A stretch of 64,000 nt of DNA. Source: Shewanella mangrovi. Its GTDB lineage: Bacteria > Pseudomonadota > Gammaproteobacteria > Enterobacterales > Shewanellaceae. The stretch lies in NCBI RefSeq assembly GCF_000753795.1, contig NZ_JPEO01000019.1:1-64000 (forward strand), written 5' to 3'. The position numbers and the translations under genes were made by a program. Below the pieces are notes generated by a model. It made no database searches. It worked only from the letters and a program-made list of their open reading frames with translations, and was not told the DNA's origin. Of this stretch, positions 19,658-28,803 are shown piece by piece; within the stretch, counting starts at the first letter, position 1, and every line of letters begins with the position of its first letter.

Positions 19658-19977
19658 GGCAGTCTCACTATAACCTCTTGACCTGGTGAGGGACGTTCCA
19701 TATCCAAATCCTTAGTGGCAATTCGGGTGACACGGCTATGCTCTGCTAACGACTGCTCTTCCAGCAGCAGATTGCGCCATTCGATGTCCAGTCGATCCCG
19801 TTCTTGCTGTAATTTATCTAACTGACTCGTTTGTGAACGACTAATGTGGCTGGTATACACCACCGCAATAGCGTTCAACATCACGGCAAAACCAACTAAA
19901 ATCATCCACTTGTGATGCCAAATGTCGAGAATCACAATGCGGGTGAGATTGAGCTGCTTAGTTGCCGTCATCGACAA
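19654..19977 (-). CDS. ftsL: Cell division protein FtsL
   Basis: FtsL is a small bitopic protein that pairs with FtsB as a coiled coil and activates FtsWI. The 107-residue product has a membrane helix at about 24-43 (MILVGFAVMLNAIAVVY) and a following heptad-rich coiled coil (SQLDKLQQERDRLDIEW). Assignment rests on these features and its place between rsmH and ftsI. The rsmH stop abuts its start. Confidence 0.92.
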   Translation of the reverse strand: MSMTATKQLNLTRIVILDIWHHKWMILVGFAVMLNAIAVVYTSHISRSQTSQLDKLQQERDRLDIEWRNLLLEEQSLAEHSRVTRIATKDLDMERPSPGQEVIVRLP

Positions 19978-20919
19978 TTAATCCGCTAACCGTTCGGCGA
20001 CGCGCAACACTGAGCTACGGGCTCTGGGGTTGAGCGTCAACTCCTGCTCTGACGGCTTCATCGCTTTACCAATCGGTTGTAATTTACGATTACGGTTGAG
20101 TTGTTCCTCAGTTACCGGTAAGCCATAAGGCACTTCTTCGGCTTGGCTAAATTTGCGAATAAAACGCTTCACCATCCGATCTTCTAACGAATGAAAACTG
20201 ATCACCGACAGACGACCATGTGGTGCCAATACCGTTACTGCACCTTCAAGTGCTTGATTAATTTGTTCTAACTCGCTGTTGATATAGATACGAATTGCCT
20301 GAAACACCCGCGTGGCCGGATGCTTATTACGCTCTTTATGCTTGGTGATACGTTCAATCAACGAGGCTAAATCTTTAGTACGCAGGAATGGCGTTTGGTC
20401 GCGATCAGCGGCAATACAACGGGCAATATGGCGCGCATTTTTCTCTTCACCATAGGTTTTGAATACCCACGCCATATCATCGATATCAGCGCGCGCTATC
20501 CATTCAGCAGCTGTTTCGCCCTTGCTATTATCCATGCGCATATCGAGCGGGCCATCACGTAAAAAGCTAAAGCCACGTTCCGCATCATCGAGCTGCGGCG
20601 ATGACACACCTAAATCCAACAGTACGCCGTCAATCTTGCCTGTGAGTCCCATCGACTCGATGTATTCTGCCAGCTGTCCGAAACCACCGTGTACGATGGT
20701 AAAGCGATTATCATCAGCAAACGCTTTGGCCGCTTCAATGGCTTGCGGATCGCGATCGATAGCAATCAAGCGGCCATGCTCTCCCAGACGTGCCAGCACC
20801 TGACGCGAATGACCGCCACGACCAAAAGTGCCATCTATATAGATGCCATCAGGACGAATGTTTAACCCTTCCACGGCTTCATTAAGTAAAACCGATAGGT
20901 GCGCAAAGTTTTCGCTCAT
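19978..20919 (-). CDS. rsmH: 16S rRNA m4C1402 methyltransferase RsmH
   Basis: RsmH (formerly MraW) N4-methylates C1402 of 16S rRNA using S-adenosylmethionine. The 313-residue product has the glycine-rich SAM motif DGTFGRGGHSR near residue 32, GVLLDLGVSSPQLDDAERGF, and the C-terminal SFHSLEDRMVKRF block. It is the second gene of the operon, 26 bases after mraZ. Confidence 0.97.
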   Translation of the reverse strand: MSENFAHLSVLLNEAVEGLNIRPDGIYIDGTFGRGGHSRQVLARLGEHGRLIAIDRDPQAIEAAKAFADDNRFTIVHGGFGQLAEYIESMGLTGKIDGVLLDLGVSSPQLDDAERGFSFLRDGPLDMRMDNSKGETAAEWIARADIDDMAWVFKTYGEEKNARHIARCIAADRDQTPFLRTKDLASLIERITKHKERNKHPATRVFQAIRIYINSELEQINQALEGAVTVLAPHGRLSVISFHSLEDRMVKRFIRKFSQAEEVPYGLPVTEEQLNRNRKLQPIGKAMKPSEQELTLNPRARSSVLRVAERLAD

Positions 20920-20945
20920 TTGTCTCTTCTTTAATTTAGTGTCAC

Positions 20946-21404
20946 TTAAAGCGAAAAATCAGCCAGACGATCACTGGCCGTAATGCCTTCGGTGCGGATA
21001 AGCGCCAAACTGTCATCCAACTGCTGCTGCCACAGTTGCTCATCCCATAGTTCAAATTTATTTAGCTGTCCGACCAGCATCAGCTTTTTATCGAGTGCTG
21101 CATATTTACGTAGCGGCGGCGTGACCAAAATGCGGCCATTGCCATCGAGTTCGCATTCTTGTGCGTACCCGAGCAACAGGCGTTTCACTGCCCGCTCTTG
21201 TGGCTGTGTATCAGAAAGCTTCTGCAGCTTGTCAGCAATCACTAACCATTCATTCAATGGATAGATGAGTAAGCATGCAGATTGGATATCAACAGTGACA
21301 ACCAGCTTGCCTTCATGATTGGCGCGCAAAAGTTCGCGGTATCGCGTTGGCATCGCGATCCGGCCTTTGGCATCCAAGTTAAGGGCACTGGCTCCGGAAA
21401 ACAT
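20946..21404 (-). CDS. mraZ: Transcriptional regulator MraZ
   Basis: MraZ is an AbrB-like DNA-binding protein that represses its own division/cell wall operon in E. coli. The start is set at 21404 (MFSGASALNLD), which gives the family's 152 residues and has a GGAG ribosome site. Two SpoVT/AbrB-type half domains are visible, each with a DxxGR element (LDAKGRIAMPTRYR near residue 10 and LDGNGRILVTPPLR near 85). It is the first gene of the cluster, directly behind its promoter and operator repeats. Confidence 0.95.
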   Translation of the reverse strand: MFSGASALNLDAKGRIAMPTRYRELLRANHEGKLVVTVDIQSACLLIYPLNEWLVIADKLQKLSDTQPQERAVKRLLLGYAQECELDGNGRILVTPPLRKYAALDKKLMLVGQLNKFELWDEQLWQQQLDDSLALIRTEGITASDRLADFSL

Positions 21405-21430
21405 CCGGCTCTCCTTTATCGTGTTAAAAG

Positions 21431-21460
21431 ATCCACATTGATCCACAAATTCCCACAAAT
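21431..21460 (-). promoter_or_regulatory. MraZ operator: three 10-base repeats
   Basis: Three exact-period 10-base units on the minus strand carry GTGGG, GTGGA and GTGGA (plus-strand cores at 21452-21456, 21442-21446 and 21432-21436). Known MraZ sites are TGGGN boxes spaced by 5 bases, the same 10-base periodicity. The array begins at the predicted start of transcription, a position suited to repression. Confidence 0.75.
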
Positions 21461-21464
21461 GCTA

Positions 21465-21494
21465 AGTGTAGGGACAGTCAATAAAGCTTGTCAA
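21465..21494 (-). promoter_or_regulatory. mraZ promoter
   Basis: A perfect TTGACA -35 (21489-21494) and a TACACT -10 (21465-21470) are separated by 18 bases on the minus strand. This would start the mraZ-to-lpxC transcript about 50 bases before the mraZ start codon, at the operator repeats. Confidence 0.7.
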
Positions 21495-21747
21495 GCGATC
21501 GGATCCCGTTTAAATCCAGTCGCCAAGCGGGTTAGCGGCGTGTTACAGGAAAGTAGATAGGCGTCAAAAAAGTGGAGCATTGTGGGAATTTGTCACTATA
21601 TATCAGCTCGATAAGGAACATGATTCACCAGTGAATTGGCATTTGAACCTACAAAAGTGGATCTCAGCGGGTTGTTTTCCCCATTTTCACTAAATTCTTA
21701 CAATTACCACACAAGCGTCAACTAATTTGCCACCACCTAATTTTGGT

Positions 21748-21774
21748 TAAAGTTTGTGCAATTTTTGCCGATAA
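21748..21774 (+). promoter_or_regulatory. Sigma-28 (FliA) flagellar promoter
   Basis: TAAAGTTT at 21748-21755, an 11-base spacer, and GCCGATAA at 21767-21774 match the enterobacterial FliA consensus at every listed base. It lies 66 bases upstream of the plus-strand 98-residue gene and points toward it. The rest of the region 21495-21747 shows no other clear signal. Confidence 0.8.
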
Positions 21775-21839
21775 TATGTGTGTAGAGGTGTCAAATATAA
21801 CAACAAGCAGGTGTAACGACAGAGAGTAAGGTAAACGAT

Positions 21840-22136
21840 ATGGGCTTAGAAACTATCTATGCGATGCAGGCGTTACCACCGCCGAATCAATACAAGAGCA
21901 AACGAGACGTAAAGCAGGTCAGCGACTCAGCTGAAGTTGCGCCTGAGCATGAAAATGAGCAAAAGGCGATTACACCTCATCTGCAAGAACGTCGTAAACG
22001 TGTTGAAAGACGTAAAGCACAGCGACCGTTTGCACGCGAACGCCGTAAGGGCAATCGTCGCCAACCACAAAATCGTGAACCTGAACAATCAGCTGCATCA
22101 TCGGATAGTGGTGCCATTATCGATATTACCGTGTAG
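21840..22136 (+). CDS. Small basic protein of unknown function, sigma-28 controlled
   Basis: I do not recognise this 98-residue product. The N-terminal half is polar with a PPP stretch. The middle (about 50-80) is strongly basic, with repeated ERRK/RRKGNRR motifs, and the tail ends in a short hydrophobic IIDITV. No signal peptide or membrane segment is seen, and it is probably largely disordered. It is monocistronic: a perfect FliA promoter lies upstream, an AAGG ribosome site precedes the ATG, and a strong terminator follows. The promoter implies expression with late flagellar genes, so a role in motility or chemotaxis is inferred. A nucleic-acid or membrane-phospholipid contact would suit the charge. 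Confidence 0.75.
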   Translation: MGLETIYAMQALPPPNQYKSKRDVKQVSDSAEVAPEHENEQKAITPHLQERRKRVERRKAQRPFARERRKGNRRQPQNREPEQSAASSDSGAIIDITV

Positions 22137-22150
22137 TTTCAGCTGCCGAC

Positions 22151-22179
22151 AAAAAAGCCTCGCTTAGCGAGGCTTTTTT
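22151..22179. terminator. Bidirectional terminator
   Basis: A long perfect stem of A6 GCCTCGC with its complement GCGAGGC T6 closes on TTA. It has A- and T-runs on both sides, so it serves both the plus-strand 98-residue gene and the convergent minus-strand fadL. Confidence 0.9.
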
Positions 22180-22195
22180 AACGACTGAGCACAGC

Positions 22196-23548
22196 TTACA
22201 TTTTGTATGTTAACTGCAATCCGGCCAACCATACGTGGCCAACTGACTCACCGTTGTAGGTAACCTGCGCCAAGTTCAACAATGATTGAGTTTCATTGAT
22301 GGGTGACTCACCACGCGCCTTGATATAGGTCACACCTAAATCGAGCGTCATCGCATCAGTCAACGCATAGCCAGCACCTATGCTGAACCATAAACGATCA
22401 CTGTCTGGAATGGTAATCGTACGGTTTTTGTCTGCCACCGCAGTTTTATCCAAAGCAACACCTGCACGCAACGTCAATGCCTTGCTCGCTTGGTAAGTAC
22501 CGCCGACAGAGTAACGCCAGTTATCTTTGAAATGCTCTTCTTTAACCAGATCTGATTCTGCACCAGACAGCGGCTTTTCATCGTGTGGGAAGTACACAAC
22601 TAATTCATCAAAGCTGCTCCAGTCAGTCCAGTTGATACTCGCCTGTAAAGCAAAGTCGTCGGTGATCTGATGATAAGACGCCAGCTCAGCAAATGCAGGC
22701 AACTCTAACGGAATGTAACCAGGCACAGTGGCAGAACCACCAGTGTACATTACACCGCGCGCATTCCCGTCTAAATCAAGCTTCACTTTGCTGCTATAGG
22801 CTAAACCAATACGGTTGTTGTCATCGATCTGCCAGCTAGTACCAGCGCGCCAACCCATACCGTAATCGTCACCTTTCAGATGCTTCAGCTCAGTACCAGA
22901 TGGCGGTAGTTGTGCAGCTACCGCAGCGGGTACGGTAGGAATAGCGCCAATAGCATCGATCCAAGCTGGTGCAGTAGCCCCAATTTCACCCTTACCGTAA
23001 ACAAAGCGCATACCACCGCCGACGGTGAAATGACGATCGATCTTATAGGCAATATTCGTGTTGAGCTCTACCGTGGTGACTGAGGTCTTGTTGCCAAAGA
23101 TTGAGGCAGCATGCGTTGCAGGCAACTCGGTCTCTAAGCCATAGTTTGAGTTAACCGCCAATCCCCATGTCCAGCGATCATTAAGCTGACTAGAGTAATA
23201 AAAGTTAGGCACTACCGCGTTATTGGCCACGTCATCTACGCTCGCGTCCATAGTGATCGTCTGCGGCAATAATGGTGAATCAATTGATAAGGTGCCTGGC
23301 GTGTTTACTGATGGCATCACATACACGGCACCTACTGAAACCTGACGACCTTTCAGATAACTCAACATGGCCGGGTTACGTGCTTGTACTGATGGATTCT
23401 CTGCCGATGCTGCTTCACCAGCAAAGGCACGGCCCAAACCTGTGGCAGAAGATTCAGCCAATTGGAAGCCTGCAGCATGAACAGGTAACTGAGCGCCCAT
23501 CCCCAAAAGCGCCACTGATACCAGTGTCAGTTTGAATTTTTGAGTCAT
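22196..23548 (-). CDS. fadL: FadL-family outer membrane fatty acid transporter
   Basis: FadL proteins are 14-strand outer membrane channels for long-chain fatty acids and other hydrophobic compounds. The 450-residue product starts with a signal peptide ending at VHA. It is followed by the FadL hatch motif (AGFQLAESSATGLGRAFAGEAA), then NPAM and alternating barrel strands to the C-terminal aromatic-containing LAGLQLTYKM. It is monocistronic between two terminators. The substrate cannot be told from sequence; aromatic hydrocarbon transporters share this fold. Confidence 0.88.
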   Translation of the reverse strand: MTQKFKLTLVSVALLGMGAQLPVHAAGFQLAESSATGLGRAFAGEAASAENPSVQARNPAMLSYLKGRQVSVGAVYVMPSVNTPGTLSIDSPLLPQTITMDASVDDVANNAVVPNFYYSSQLNDRWTWGLAVNSNYGLETELPATHAASIFGNKTSVTTVELNTNIAYKIDRHFTVGGGMRFVYGKGEIGATAPAWIDAIGAIPTVPAAVAAQLPPSGTELKHLKGDDYGMGWRAGTSWQIDDNNRIGLAYSSKVKLDLDGNARGVMYTGGSATVPGYIPLELPAFAELASYHQITDDFALQASINWTDWSSFDELVVYFPHDEKPLSGAESDLVKEEHFKDNWRYSVGGTYQASKALTLRAGVALDKTAVADKNRTITIPDSDRLWFSIGAGYALTDAMTLDLGVTYIKARGESPINETQSLLNLAQVTYNGESVGHVWLAGLQLTYKM

Positions 23549-24014
23549 TGTTGTTCTCTTATTGTGAGTTCGAAAATGGAGTACAGCTTATTGTTTTTCT
23601 GGCATGCGAGTTTACTTTTGTAGAATATCTTTGCAAGCAAAAAGCCAAAAACAGCAGATAACACCGCTAAGTGATTAATAACAGACTTAATCACTATAAA
23701 ACAAACGTTTTAAACAATGACTCTGGATGCGATAACGCTATATCACTCGCTATCAGTAAGCAGCGACTTTAGAGTAAAAACTTAAATTTAGCTATTATTC
23801 AGTGAGTTATTAAAATCGTGCTAGTGAACATATGTACACTTAAGCGGACTTCACTTTTCAGCATAAATATCTAGCAGCAGGATAAAATTCGGCCATTCCA
23901 TTACAAAAAAGCTGCGCCATTGATTGTTCACTCGATGACATTACGTCAGTTTGCGCTACTGAGTAACACGAGTATTAAGGCGTGGAAAGCAAAGGTAAAT
24001 GACAATTTAGGTAC
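23549..24014. other. AT-rich intergenic region upstream of fadL
   Basis: This 466-base gap separates fadL from the leu terminator. Apart from one operator-like inverted repeat and several short AT-rich motifs I see no gene, RNA or convincing promoter. The fadL promoter should lie in its left part. Confidence 0.6.
23670..23695. promoter_or_regulatory. Inverted repeat upstream of fadL, possible operator
   Basis: A perfect 9-base inverted repeat (AGTGATTAA at 23670-23678, complement at 23687-23695) with an 8-base spacer lies about 120 bases upstream of fadL. Its geometry suits a dimeric regulator. It does not match a FadR site that I know. Confidence 0.35.
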
Positions 24015-24017
24015 AAA

Positions 24018-24047
24018 AAAAATAGAGGCATAAATGCCTCTATTTTT
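24018..24047. terminator. leu operon terminator
   Basis: A 13-base-pair perfect stem (AAAAATAGAGGCA and complement) with a TAAA loop has T-runs on both strands. It lies 36 bases past the leuD stop and ends the leuABCD transcript. Confidence 0.9.
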
Positions 24048-24082
24048 AGCTATGCTGGCCGACCATTACGACCTGTGTTTAG

Positions 24083-24688
24083 TTAACCACGCCAAGCAGG
24101 CACAGTTTGCTCGTACTGGCTGATCTCAGCTTCATGGGCCAAGGTCAAACCAATCGCATCTAAGCCATTCAGCAATTTATGGCGAGCAGATTCTGCCAGT
24201 GTGAATGGGAACTCAGCGCCCGATGGTGACACCACTTTGCACTGTTCCAAATCCACGGTGATCTGCACGCCTTCACTGGCACTCACTTCCACAAACAACT
24301 GCTCAACCTGCTCTGCTGGCAACTTCACTGGCAGCAGGCCGTTGTTGATCGAGTTGCCATAAAAGATGTCAGCAAAGCTTGGCGCGATAATCGCCCGTAA
24401 ACCGTAATCGGCTAGTGCCCACGGTGCGTGTTCACGGCTCGAGCCACAACCAAAGTTTTCCCGCGCCAGCAAAATGGTCGCGCCTTGGTAACGTGGTTGG
24501 TTCATCACAAACTCTGGGTTGGCTTGCTCGCCCGCATCATCGAGATAACGCCAGTCGTGAAACAGATGCACGCCAAAGCCATCTTTGGTGACTTTGGACA
24601 GGAACTGCTTCGGAATGATCTGGTCAGTGTCGACGTTAGCGTTGTCCAGCGGCACGGCAATCCCTTGATGTACAGTAAATGCCTGCAT
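24083..24688 (-). CDS. leuD: 3-isopropylmalate dehydratase small subunit LeuD
   Basis: LeuD completes the isomerase that converts 2- to 3-isopropylmalate with LeuC. The start is set at 24688 (MQAFTVHQG), which is preceded by a GGAG ribosome site and gives 201 residues, the usual size. Motifs include NVDTDQIIPKQFL and the swivel-domain loop NFGCGSSREHAPWAL. It begins one base after the leuC stop and is the last gene of the operon. Confidence 0.96.
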   Translation of the reverse strand: MQAFTVHQGIAVPLDNANVDTDQIIPKQFLSKVTKDGFGVHLFHDWRYLDDAGEQANPEFVMNQPRYQGATILLARENFGCGSSREHAPWALADYGLRAIIAPSFADIFYGNSINNGLLPVKLPAEQVEQLFVEVSASEGVQITVDLEQCKVVSPSGAEFPFTLAESARHKLLNGLDAIGLTLAHEAEISQYEQTVPAWRG

Positions 24689-24689
24689 G

Positions 24690-26099
24690 TTACTTCTCCT
24701 CTGCTGGCTGACGAATGTCAACGAAGTGACCGGCAATCGCCGCAGCGGCAGCCATTGCTGGGCTAACCAAATGGGTGCGACTACCACGGCCTTGGCGGCC
24801 TTCGAAGTTACGGTTGCTGGTCGACGCGCAGCGATCGCCCGGTTCCAAACGGTCATCGTTCATCGCCAAACACATAGAGCAGCCCGGCAGACGCCATTCA
24901 AAACCTGCTTCGGTGAACAGCTTGTCCAAACCTTCCGCTTCCGCTTGGGCTTTTACTTGGCCCGAACCCGGCACCACAATCGCACTCACGGTTGCAGCTA
25001 CTTTGCGGCCTTGAATTTGCGCCGCAGCGCTGCGTAGATCTTCAATGCGTGAGTTAGTGCATGATCCGATAAAGACCTTGTTGATGGCCACATCGGTCAT
25101 CAACACGCCTGGCTCTAAGCCGATATATTGCAGTGCTTTTTCCATACTGCCTTTGGTGACCGGATCGGTTTCATCGGCGGGATTTGGCACCGGTTTATCA
25201 ATCGCCACCACTTGGCCTGGGTTAGTGCCCCAAGTCAGTTGTGGCGCAATATCTTTCGCTTCCAACGTCACAGTGGCATCAAACACCGCATCTTCATCGG
25301 TTTTCAGCGCTGACCAATCGGCTACCGCTTGATCCCAATCGCTGGCTTTCGGTGCAAAGGTACGGCCTTTTAAGTATTCAAAAGTGGTGGCATCTGGCGC
25401 CACCATACCGGCTTTAGCGCCCATTTCGATGGCCATGTTACACAAAGTCATGCGACCTTCCATCGACAGGTTGCGAATGGCTTCACCGCAGAATTCCACC
25501 ACATAGCCAGTGCCGCCATCCATGCCGATTTTACCGATAATCGCCAGCACGATGTCTTTGGCGGTAATGCCATCTTGTACACTGCCGCGCACTTCAATCT
25601 TCATGGTTTTGGCTTTTAACTGACGCAAGGTTTGGGTTGCCAGTACGTGCTCAACTTCTGAGGTACCGATACCAAATGCCAGCGCGCCGAACGCACCATG
25701 GGTAGCAGTGTGCGAGTCACCACACACAATCACTGTGCCCGGCAAGGTGATGCCCAGCTCTGGGCCCATCACGTGTACAATGCCTTGATTAGGATGGTGA
25801 ATATCGTACAAGCGCACGCCAAAGTCTTCACAGTTTTGCTGCAAAGTTTCCACCTGAGTCCGCGCCATTGGGCTTAACGCATCTAAGCTGGCGCTCTTGG
25901 TGGAAGTATTGTGATCCATGGTGGCGAAGGTTTTTTCTGGCGCGCGCAGCTTGCGGCCCGCCATTTTCAAACCACTAAACGCTTGTGGCGAGGTCACTTC
26001 ATGCACTAAGTGACGATCGACATAAATAATTGGCGCTTCGCCCGCAGGCTCGGCCACAATGTGGGCATCCCACACCTTTTCATATAAGGTCTTACCCAT
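24690..26099 (-). CDS. leuC: 3-isopropylmalate dehydratase large subunit LeuC
   Basis: LeuC carries the [4Fe-4S] cluster and active site of isopropylmalate isomerase. The 469-residue product shows VCGDSHTATHGAFGALAFGIGTSEVEHVLATQ and FIGSCTNSRIEDLR. It also has the C-rich GCSMCLAMNDD, whose two Cys, with the one in GSCTNS, hold the cluster. It shares its first base with the leuB stop region (26099). Confidence 0.97.
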   Translation of the reverse strand: MGKTLYEKVWDAHIVAEPAGEAPIIYVDRHLVHEVTSPQAFSGLKMAGRKLRAPEKTFATMDHNTSTKSASLDALSPMARTQVETLQQNCEDFGVRLYDIHHPNQGIVHVMGPELGITLPGTVIVCGDSHTATHGAFGALAFGIGTSEVEHVLATQTLRQLKAKTMKIEVRGSVQDGITAKDIVLAIIGKIGMDGGTGYVVEFCGEAIRNLSMEGRMTLCNMAIEMGAKAGMVAPDATTFEYLKGRTFAPKASDWDQAVADWSALKTDEDAVFDATVTLEAKDIAPQLTWGTNPGQVVAIDKPVPNPADETDPVTKGSMEKALQYIGLEPGVLMTDVAINKVFIGSCTNSRIEDLRSAAAQIQGRKVAATVSAIVVPGSGQVKAQAEAEGLDKLFTEAGFEWRLPGCSMCLAMNDDRLEPGDRCASTSNRNFEGRQGRGSRTHLVSPAMAAAAAIAGHFVDIRQPAEEK

Positions 26100-27193
26100 T
26101 ACACACCTTCCCTCACGGCTTGCGCGATAAAATCACCCATCTGGCTGGTTGATTTGGCATTGTGACGCTGATCCGCTGCCAGTAATTCACCAGTCAGATA
26201 GCCTTCGGCCAATGCTTTACCTACCGCACGTTCAATTGCGCTGGCAGCTTCTTCTTGTTGCAGACTAAAGCGCAGCATTAATGCCGCTGACAGAATTTGC
26301 GCCACTGGGTTTGCAATGCCTTGACCAGCGATATCTGGCGCACTGCCACCAGCTGGTTCAAACAAGCCAAAACCGCTGCCGTTAACTGAGGCGGAAGACA
26401 ACAAGCCCATAGATCCGGTCAACATGGCGATTTCGTCTGACAGAATGTCACCGAACAGGTTTGAACACAGCACCACGTCGAAATCGAATGGGCGACGCAG
26501 CAACTGCATAGTGGCGTTGTCGATGTACATATGTTCCAGCTCAACGTCTGGATAATCTTTGGCAACCTCTTCCACTACTTCTCGCCACAGCACTGAGCAG
26601 GCCAGCACGTTAGCTTTATCAATTGAGGTCACTTTTTTGCGGCGGCCCTGAGCGGTTTCAAAAGCGATTTTAGCGATGCGGCGGATCTCTTGGCGGCTAT
26701 AACGCATAGTATCGAACGCTTCTTCGGCTTCACCTTCGCCTTGGCGACCTTTCGGCTTACCAAAGTAGATGCCACCAGTCAGCTCACGCACACACACCAC
26801 ATCAAACCCTTGTGAGGAGATGTCAGCACGCAGCGGTGACAAACCTTCTAAGCCCGCATGCAGCTTGGCCGGACGCAGATTACAAAACAGCTCGAAGTGA
26901 CCGCGCAGTGGCAGCAATGCACCGCGCTCAGGTTGTTCATCAGGTGGCAAGTGCGTCCATTTTGGGCCACCGACCGAACCAAACAAAATCGCATCTGCGG
27001 CTTCACAGCCTTTCAATGTGCTTTCTGGTAATGGGCAACCTTGGTTATCAATGGCGGCGCCGCCGACATCGTACTCGCTGTAGTTGATCTCCAGACCAAA
27101 ACGTTGTTCTACTGCGGTCAGCACTTTACGTGCTTCAACCATCACTTCTGGCCCGATACCATCACCAGCAAGTACCGCTACTTGATAACTCAT
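26099..27193 (-). CDS. leuB: 3-isopropylmalate dehydrogenase LeuB
   Basis: LeuB oxidatively decarboxylates 3-isopropylmalate with NAD. The 364-residue product has the GDGIGPEV N-terminal motif, RELTGGIYFGKPKGR with substrate-binding Arg, the YIDNATMQLL motif, and FGDILSDE with metal-binding Asp. It overlaps the leuA stop by 4 bases. Confidence 0.97.
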   Translation of the reverse strand: MSYQVAVLAGDGIGPEVMVEARKVLTAVEQRFGLEINYSEYDVGGAAIDNQGCPLPESTLKGCEAADAILFGSVGGPKWTHLPPDEQPERGALLPLRGHFELFCNLRPAKLHAGLEGLSPLRADISSQGFDVVCVRELTGGIYFGKPKGRQGEGEAEEAFDTMRYSRQEIRRIAKIAFETAQGRRKKVTSIDKANVLACSVLWREVVEEVAKDYPDVELEHMYIDNATMQLLRRPFDFDVVLCSNLFGDILSDEIAMLTGSMGLLSSASVNGSGFGLFEPAGGSAPDIAGQGIANPVAQILSAALMLRFSLQQEEAASAIERAVGKALAEGYLTGELLAADQRHNAKSTSQMGDFIAQAVREGV

Positions 27194-28758
27194 ACTCCCC
27201 CCAATTCCTTTTTTGCTAAGATTTTTTGTTTCTGATCTGCCACCAGATCAGCACGACGAACCAAGTTCATCACGTAAATTAATGCTTCGGCAGACGCTTC
27301 GACCACATCGGTCGCCAAGCCCACACCGTGGAAATTCTGCTCGCGATATTTAGCTGTAATATCCACCTGCCCCAATGCATTTTGACCTTGGCCTTTCGCC
27401 CCTAATTGATAGCTGATGATATTGATCTGTTCACCACCCAATTCGGCAATCGCGTTATAGGTCGCATCGACTGGACCATTACCATGCGCCTTGGCTGTTT
27501 GCGCTTCACCATCAATGTTCAAGGTCACGGTGGCGTTAGCACCACCTTCAATAGAATCTGACTGGATCTGCAACTGCTGCAGTTTGTAGTGCGGTTCACG
27601 GTCAGATTTACCTTCCATGAATACCAAGGCTTCCAAATCATAATCAAATACTTGGCCTTTCTTATCAGCCAATTTCAAAAAGCTGTCATACAGTTGATCC
27701 AGTGAGTAATCGCTTTCGCTGTAACCCATCTCCTGCATGCGGTGTTTGATCACGTGACGGCCTGAACGCGAAGTCATGTTCAGGTGGTTACGGTTCAAAC
27801 CGATGCTCTCTGGAGTCATGATTTCGTAGGTGTTTTTCGCCTTCAACATGCCATCTTGGTGAATCCCAGATGAGTGAGTAAAGGCATTACCGCCAACGAT
27901 CGCTTTGTTGGATTGCACAGGCATATTGCAAATCTGGCTGACCATTTGAGAGGTGCGATAAATCTCTTTGGTATTGATGTTGGTTTCAACGCCCATCACG
28001 TCTTTGCGAGTCGACAGGATCATCGCCACTTCTTCCAGCGAGCAGTTACCGGCGCGCTCGCCGATACCGTTGACGGTACATTCAATCTGACGTGCGCCAT
28101 GCTGCACAGCAGTAATCGAGTTGGCTACCGACAAACCTAAGTCGTCGTGGCAATGTACCGAAATCACCGCTTGGTCAATGTTCGGCACGCGGTTAAACAG
28201 GGTTTGAATGATACCGCCAAATTCGTTCGGTACGGTGTAGCCCACAGTGTCAGGAATGTTGATGGTACGCGCACCCGCAGCAATGGCAGCTTCAACCATA
28301 CGGCACAGATTATCAATCGGGGTACGGCCAGCATCTTCACAAGAGAATTCCACATCGTCAGTGAAGCGACGCGCGTACTTCACTGCGCCCACAGCCATTT
28401 CTAACACTTGGTCAAATGAGCGTTTCAGCTTGCTTTCAACGTGAATGTTCGAGGTTGAAATAAATGTGTGGATACGGAACTGCTCAGCTACTGACAGCGC
28501 TTGCGCCGCAGCATCAATGTCTTTCTCTAACGCTCGCGACAACGCACATACGCGTGAATTTTTGATGGTGCGCGCAATGGTTTGCACAGATTCGAAATCA
28601 CCTGGAGATGAGACAGGGAAACCCACTTCCATGATGTCTACGCCCAGACGTTCAAGCGCCATTGCGATCTGTAACTTGTCTTTTACCGACAAACTCGCGG
28701 CCAGCGCTTGTTCACCATCACGCAGCGTGGTATCGAAAATAAATACTTTATCAGACAT
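27190..28758 (-). CDS. leuA: 2-isopropylmalate synthase LeuA
   Basis: LeuA condenses 2-oxoisovalerate with acetyl-CoA, the first committed step to leucine. The 522-residue product has the catalytic FDTTLRDGEQA near residue 8, the metal-binding HCHDDLG near 203, GERAGN, and a C-terminal leucine-binding regulatory domain (LQIQSDSIEGGANATVTL onward). Expression is under the attenuator just upstream. Confidence 0.97.
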   Translation of the reverse strand: MSDKVFIFDTTLRDGEQALAASLSVKDKLQIAMALERLGVDIMEVGFPVSSPGDFESVQTIARTIKNSRVCALSRALEKDIDAAAQALSVAEQFRIHTFISTSNIHVESKLKRSFDQVLEMAVGAVKYARRFTDDVEFSCEDAGRTPIDNLCRMVEAAIAAGARTINIPDTVGYTVPNEFGGIIQTLFNRVPNIDQAVISVHCHDDLGLSVANSITAVQHGARQIECTVNGIGERAGNCSLEEVAMILSTRKDVMGVETNINTKEIYRTSQMVSQICNMPVQSNKAIVGGNAFTHSSGIHQDGMLKAKNTYEIMTPESIGLNRNHLNMTSRSGRHVIKHRMQEMGYSESDYSLDQLYDSFLKLADKKGQVFDYDLEALVFMEGKSDREPHYKLQQLQIQSDSIEGGANATVTLNIDGEAQTAKAHGNGPVDATYNAIAELGGEQINIISYQLGAKGQGQNALGQVDITAKYREQNFHGVGLATDVVEASAEALIYVMNLVRRADLVADQKQKILAKKELGGV

Positions 28759-28803
28759 CTGGATTCTCCGTAGGGGATCACTTTCTTCGATTAAAATACG
28801 TTA

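Noticed and set aside
21405..21458. N-terminal extension of MraZ
   Set aside because: It would run through the operator repeats and the ribosome site; the family starts at MFSGAS with 152 residues.
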